Below are positions 6,125 to 8,403 of a stretch of 8,403 nt of DNA, piece by piece. Source of the DNA: Chloroflexia bacterium. Lineage in GTDB: Bacteria > Chloroflexota > Chloroflexia > Thermomicrobiales > UBA6265. The stretch's first letter is position 1. Every line of letters starts with the position of its first letter. A program made the translations under genes and the position numbers. Below the pieces are notes generated by a model. That model was not told the origin of the DNA and ran no database searches. It saw only the letters and a program-made list of their open reading frames with translations. Location of the stretch: assembly GCA_030430125.1 (NCBI GenBank), contig JAUIGA010000136.1, forward strand, positions 1 through 8,403. The letters run 5' to 3'.

Positions 6125-6131
6125 TATGGCG

Positions 6132-7409
6132 ATGATCAGCGAGCCTCTGGCCGTCGAAGCGGCGAGGTATATCCCTGGCGGGGTCAGCAGCGCGTACCGG
6201 CGCGTGGAGCCGAATCTGGTCTTCACCCGCGCCGCCGGAGCCTGTCTCCACGATGCTGATGGCAACTGCTACATCGACTACCATGCCGCCTTCGGGCCGG
6301 CGCTGCTCGGGCACTGCCATCCGGAGGTGAATCGCCGTGTCGCCGACACCATCGGCGAGATCGACCTCGCCGGCGCCGGTCCTGGCGAGCTGGAAGTCGC
6401 GCTGGCGCGGAAGCTCGTCGAGCATGTCCCTTCCGCCGAGCGCGTCCTGTTCTGCAATTCGGGTTCCGAGGCGACGATGCACGCGATCAGGCTGGCGCGT
6501 GCCGCCACCGGTCGCCGCAAGGTGGTCATGTTCCAGGGCTGCTACCACGGCTGGCACGATGCGGTGCTGGTGGATGCCGACGGTCGTCCGCGCTCGGCGG
6601 GAGCGCACCCGAGCGTCGCGGCGGATACGATCGCGCTGCGCTACAACGACCTCGACGCGGTGCGGGATGCTGTCGAGCGGGCAGGCGGCGAGATCGCGGC
6701 GGTGATCGTCGAGCCGGTGGCGCACAACATGGGCGTGGTGTTGCCGCGGGAGGGGTTCCTCCGGGGATTGCGCGAGACCACCGCCGCCCACGGCATCGTG
6801 CTGATCTTCGACGAGGTGGTCACCGGTTTTCGCCACGGGCTGGGTGGGTACCAGGCGATCGCCGGCGTCACGCCGGACCTCACCACGCTGGGCAAGGCGA
6901 TCGCCAACGGCTTCCCGCTGGCGGCGCTGTGCGGTCGCGCCGACCTGATGGACCGGTGCGGACCGGATGGGGATGTCTTCGTCGCGGGTACCTTCAACGC
7001 CCACCCCGGCAGCGTCGCGGCCGCGCTGGCGACGATCGGCATCCTGGAGCAACCCGGCAGCTACGAGATGCTCTTCAGCCTTGGCGAGCAGATGAGGTCC
7101 GGGCTGGCAGGGATCGTCGAGCGGCTTGGCATCGAGGCGACGGCGGCTGGATTCGGCTCGATCTTCGTGCTCTATTTCCTTTCCGGGACGATCGAGAACT
7201 ACGACGACCTGCGGCGAAACGATGTGGATCTCGATTGGCGATTCCGCCGGGGGATGATCGAGCGCGGCCACTACCTGCTGCCGGTGCCGCTCAAGCGCGG
7301 CCACGTCAGCCTTGCTCACACCGAGTCGGACATCGACGCCACTCTGGAAGCGGCTGAGCGAGCGCTTCAGGAATCAGGTGCGATGCGCGCTGATGGGGCA
7401 GGCGAGTGA
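6132..7409 (+). CDS. HemL-like class III aminotransferase (glutamate-1-semialdehyde aminomutase family)
   Basis: A 425-residue PLP enzyme of fold type I, with length typical of glutamate-1-semialdehyde 2,1-aminomutase (GSAM). Motifs in order are: RYIPGGVSS (12-20), like the IPGGVNS opening of GSAM; DADGNCYIDY (41-50); GPALLGHCHP (55-64); CNSGSEATMHAIRLAR (108-123), the PLP-phosphate loop; GCYHGWHD (136-143); IFDEVVTGFR (225-234), with D227 binding the pyridine nitrogen; and TTLGKAIANGFP (251-262), with K255 the Schiff-base lysine. GTFNAHPGSVAAA (286-298) corresponds to GTxSGNPxxxAA in GSAM. A complete active site implies a working aminotransferase or aminomutase. Several GSAM-specific stretches differ (GWHDAVLVDADG in place of GHADxLLVxAGSG), so it may act on another amino acid rather than in haem synthesis. 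It stands alone with no haem genes nearby, and converges with the PLD gene with only 9 bp between stops. Confidence 0.85.
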   Translation: MISEPLAVEAARYIPGGVSSAYRRVEPNLVFTRAAGACLHDADGNCYIDYHAAFGPALLGHCHPEVNRRVADTIGEIDLAGAGPGELEVALARKLVEHVPSAERVLFCNSGSEATMHAIRLARAATGRRKVVMFQGCYHGWHDAVLVDADGRPRSAGAHPSVAADTIALRYNDLDAVRDAVERAGGEIAAVIVEPVAHNMGVVLPREGFLRGLRETTAAHGIVLIFDEVVTGFRHGLGGYQAIAGVTPDLTTLGKAIANGFPLAALCGRADLMDRCGPDGDVFVAGTFNAHPGSVAAALATIGILEQPGSYEMLFSLGEQMRSGLAGIVERLGIEATAAGFGSIFVLYFLSGTIENYDDLRRNDVDLDWRFRRGMIERGHYLLPVPLKRGHVSLAHTESDIDATLEAAERALQESGAMRADGAGE

Positions 7410-7418
7410 CGGTCCACA

Positions 7419-8403
7419 TCAGGAAGAGAACGCCTGTGACCCGGGTGATTGCTGGCTGAAGGCGAGTCCCTGCCACGCACCATCGTCGGCATCGAGTCTC
7501 TGTCGATTCTCGATCGCGATTGTGCGGAACAGGCGCAGGGCGGCACGGTCGTCCATGCCAGCGATGTCGGTGTCGAGATGCTCCTGGAAAAGCTCGCGCA
7601 GCAGCAATTGGGCCGTTGGCCGGTCCCAAAACGTCGCGTTGAGCTCGCCGTTGCCGAACAGCGAGTAGCGATGCAGGTTGCACGAGCCGACCGTGCCCCA
7701 CGCCCCATCGACGATCATCAGCTTGGAATGAACCCAGACGGGGTTGCGCTCGCCGTCGGTGCCGGGTCCGGCGATACCCGCGAGCGTGAAATTCTCGAAC
7801 GTACCCAGTGCCGCCAGCTCGTCCGGGATCGCGTCGTCGGCAGGCAGCAGCGCGACGATTTCGACGCCACGCTCCAGCGCGTTCCGGAGGCATGCAACGA
7901 TCTCGGGAACCGAGATGTACTGGTTCTCGATATAGATCGAATGGCGAGCGGCAGCAATCGCGGCGCAGTACTGCTCGAAAATCGACCGTTCCCCTTCCGC
8001 GATGTCGAAGGCCGTGCCTCCAGCGGTGGCGGTGGGGTCCGTGTAGCGACCGCTGTGCATCGAGCGCTGGACTTGTACCGTCGCCTCTCCACGCGGTTCG
8101 GGCACGGACGTGGGCAAAGGCAGGTCGGTTTCGCTGCCCATGCCCCAGCGACCATCCGGCGCATGGCGCTCGCTGGCTTCGTTCCAGCGCTGGACGAAGT
8201 TGTGGTGCACGTCGACGGCGGACGGGCCGCGCAGCTCGACGTAGACATCGTGCACCTGCCCCTCGCCCCGGTGTCCCGGTTCGACCATGGCGTGCGGGTT
8301 GAGGTTGATGCCGCCGAGGAAGACGGTCTCTGTCTTCGTGCCGGCATCGATCATCCAGGTCTTCTGGTGCTGGCAGTAGCCGGGATGCGCGCGGTCCCAG
8401 CGG
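7419..8403 (-). CDS. Phospholipase D superfamily protein (two HKD motifs), 5' partial
   Basis: This is the C-terminal 327 residues of a PLD-superfamily phosphodiesterase or phosphatidyltransferase. The frame is open to the right edge, so the start lies outside. The ATG at 8354 is internal, because the residues before it complete the first HKD motif. HKD1 is HQKTWMID (visible residues 12-19, DNA 8346-8369), followed by VFLGGINLN. HKD2 is HSKLMIVD (225-232, DNA 7707-7730), followed by GSCNLHRYSL. Between them are HDVYVELRGPSAVDVHHNF and a QRWNEA, then GERSIFEQY and YIENQYIS, like the inter-motif region of eukaryote-type PLD. The likely reaction runs through a phosphohistidine intermediate on a phospholipid headgroup, at the membrane. 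It could be a hydrolase (PLD) or a cardiolipin synthase-like transferase. The H-Q-K form of HKD1 and the LRGPSAxDVxxNFxQRW block lean toward the PLD side. The last ~40 residues are a tail without recognised features. Confidence 0.88.
   Translation of the reverse strand, partial: RWDRAHPGYCQHQKTWMIDAGTKTETVFLGGINLNPHAMVEPGHRGEGQVHDVYVELRGPSAVDVHHNFVQRWNEASERHAPDGRWGMGSETDLPLPTSVPEPRGEATVQVQRSMHSGRYTDPTATAGGTAFDIAEGERSIFEQYCAAIAAARHSIYIENQYISVPEIVACLRNALERGVEIVALLPADDAIPDELAALGTFENFTLAGIAGPGTDGERNPVWVHSKLMIVDGAWGTVGSCNLHRYSLFGNGELNATFWDRPTAQLLLRELFQEHLDTDIAGMDDRAALRLFRTIAIENRQRLDADDGAWQGLAFSQQSPGSQAFSS

Noticed and set aside
5997..7319. A 440-codon open frame on the minus strand covering most of the aminotransferase gene
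   Set aside because: Its product is rich in Arg, His, Asp and Val with no family motif, as expected for the antisense of GC-rich coding sequence. The plus-strand gene has a full set of PLP-enzyme motifs.
8352..8354. ATG at 8354 as start of the PLD protein
   Set aside because: The upstream in-frame residues HQKTW complete the first HKD motif together with MID, so this methionine is internal.

Overview
The window is GC-rich and densely coding, with short intergenic gaps and Shine-Dalgarno (SD) sites of the GGAGG type. Codon use is strongly GC-biased at third positions. Proline/threonine/alanine-rich linkers join beta-rich domains in a large secreted protein. Together with a compact VapBC-type antitoxin, this suggests a bacterium of the Chloroflexota/Thermomicrobia kind. 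That placement is inference from style and was not tested by a search. No rRNA, tRNA, CRISPR array, insertion sequence or phage gene was seen.

Layout. (1) 1-2451, plus strand: a tightly packed three-gene operon. It holds the 3' part of a class I SAM methyltransferase, an RlmM/FtsJ-type 23S rRNA 2'-O-methyltransferase overlapping it by 8 bp, and an inositol-monophosphatase-family phosphatase coupled through ATGA. (2) 2613-2983, plus strand: an intact small antitoxin followed, with a one-base overlap, by what reads as a VapC PIN toxin reduced to its first and last residues, as if by an internal in-frame deletion. (3) 3040-3083: a perfect 18-bp inverted repeat between convergent units, probably a terminator. 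(4) 3109-5361, minus strand: a 750-residue secreted protein with four related domains in an apparent A-B-A-B order, joined by low-complexity linkers. (5) 5573-5977, minus strand: a glyoxalase/VOC-family protein, divergent from (6) 6132-7409, plus strand, a HemL-like class III aminotransferase. (7) 7419-8403, minus strand: a phospholipase D superfamily protein with two HKD motifs whose N-terminus lies beyond the right edge. It converges on the aminotransferase with only 9 bp between the stop codons.

The genes do not form one obvious pathway. The first three are probably co-transcribed (RNA or small-molecule methylation plus phosphate-ester hydrolysis). The rest are separate units. I found no convincing new multi-gene system. 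The most informative points are the collapsed toxin next to an intact antitoxin, the A-B-A-B secreted protein of unknown function, and an RlmM-like enzyme in what appears to be a non-proteobacterial genome.
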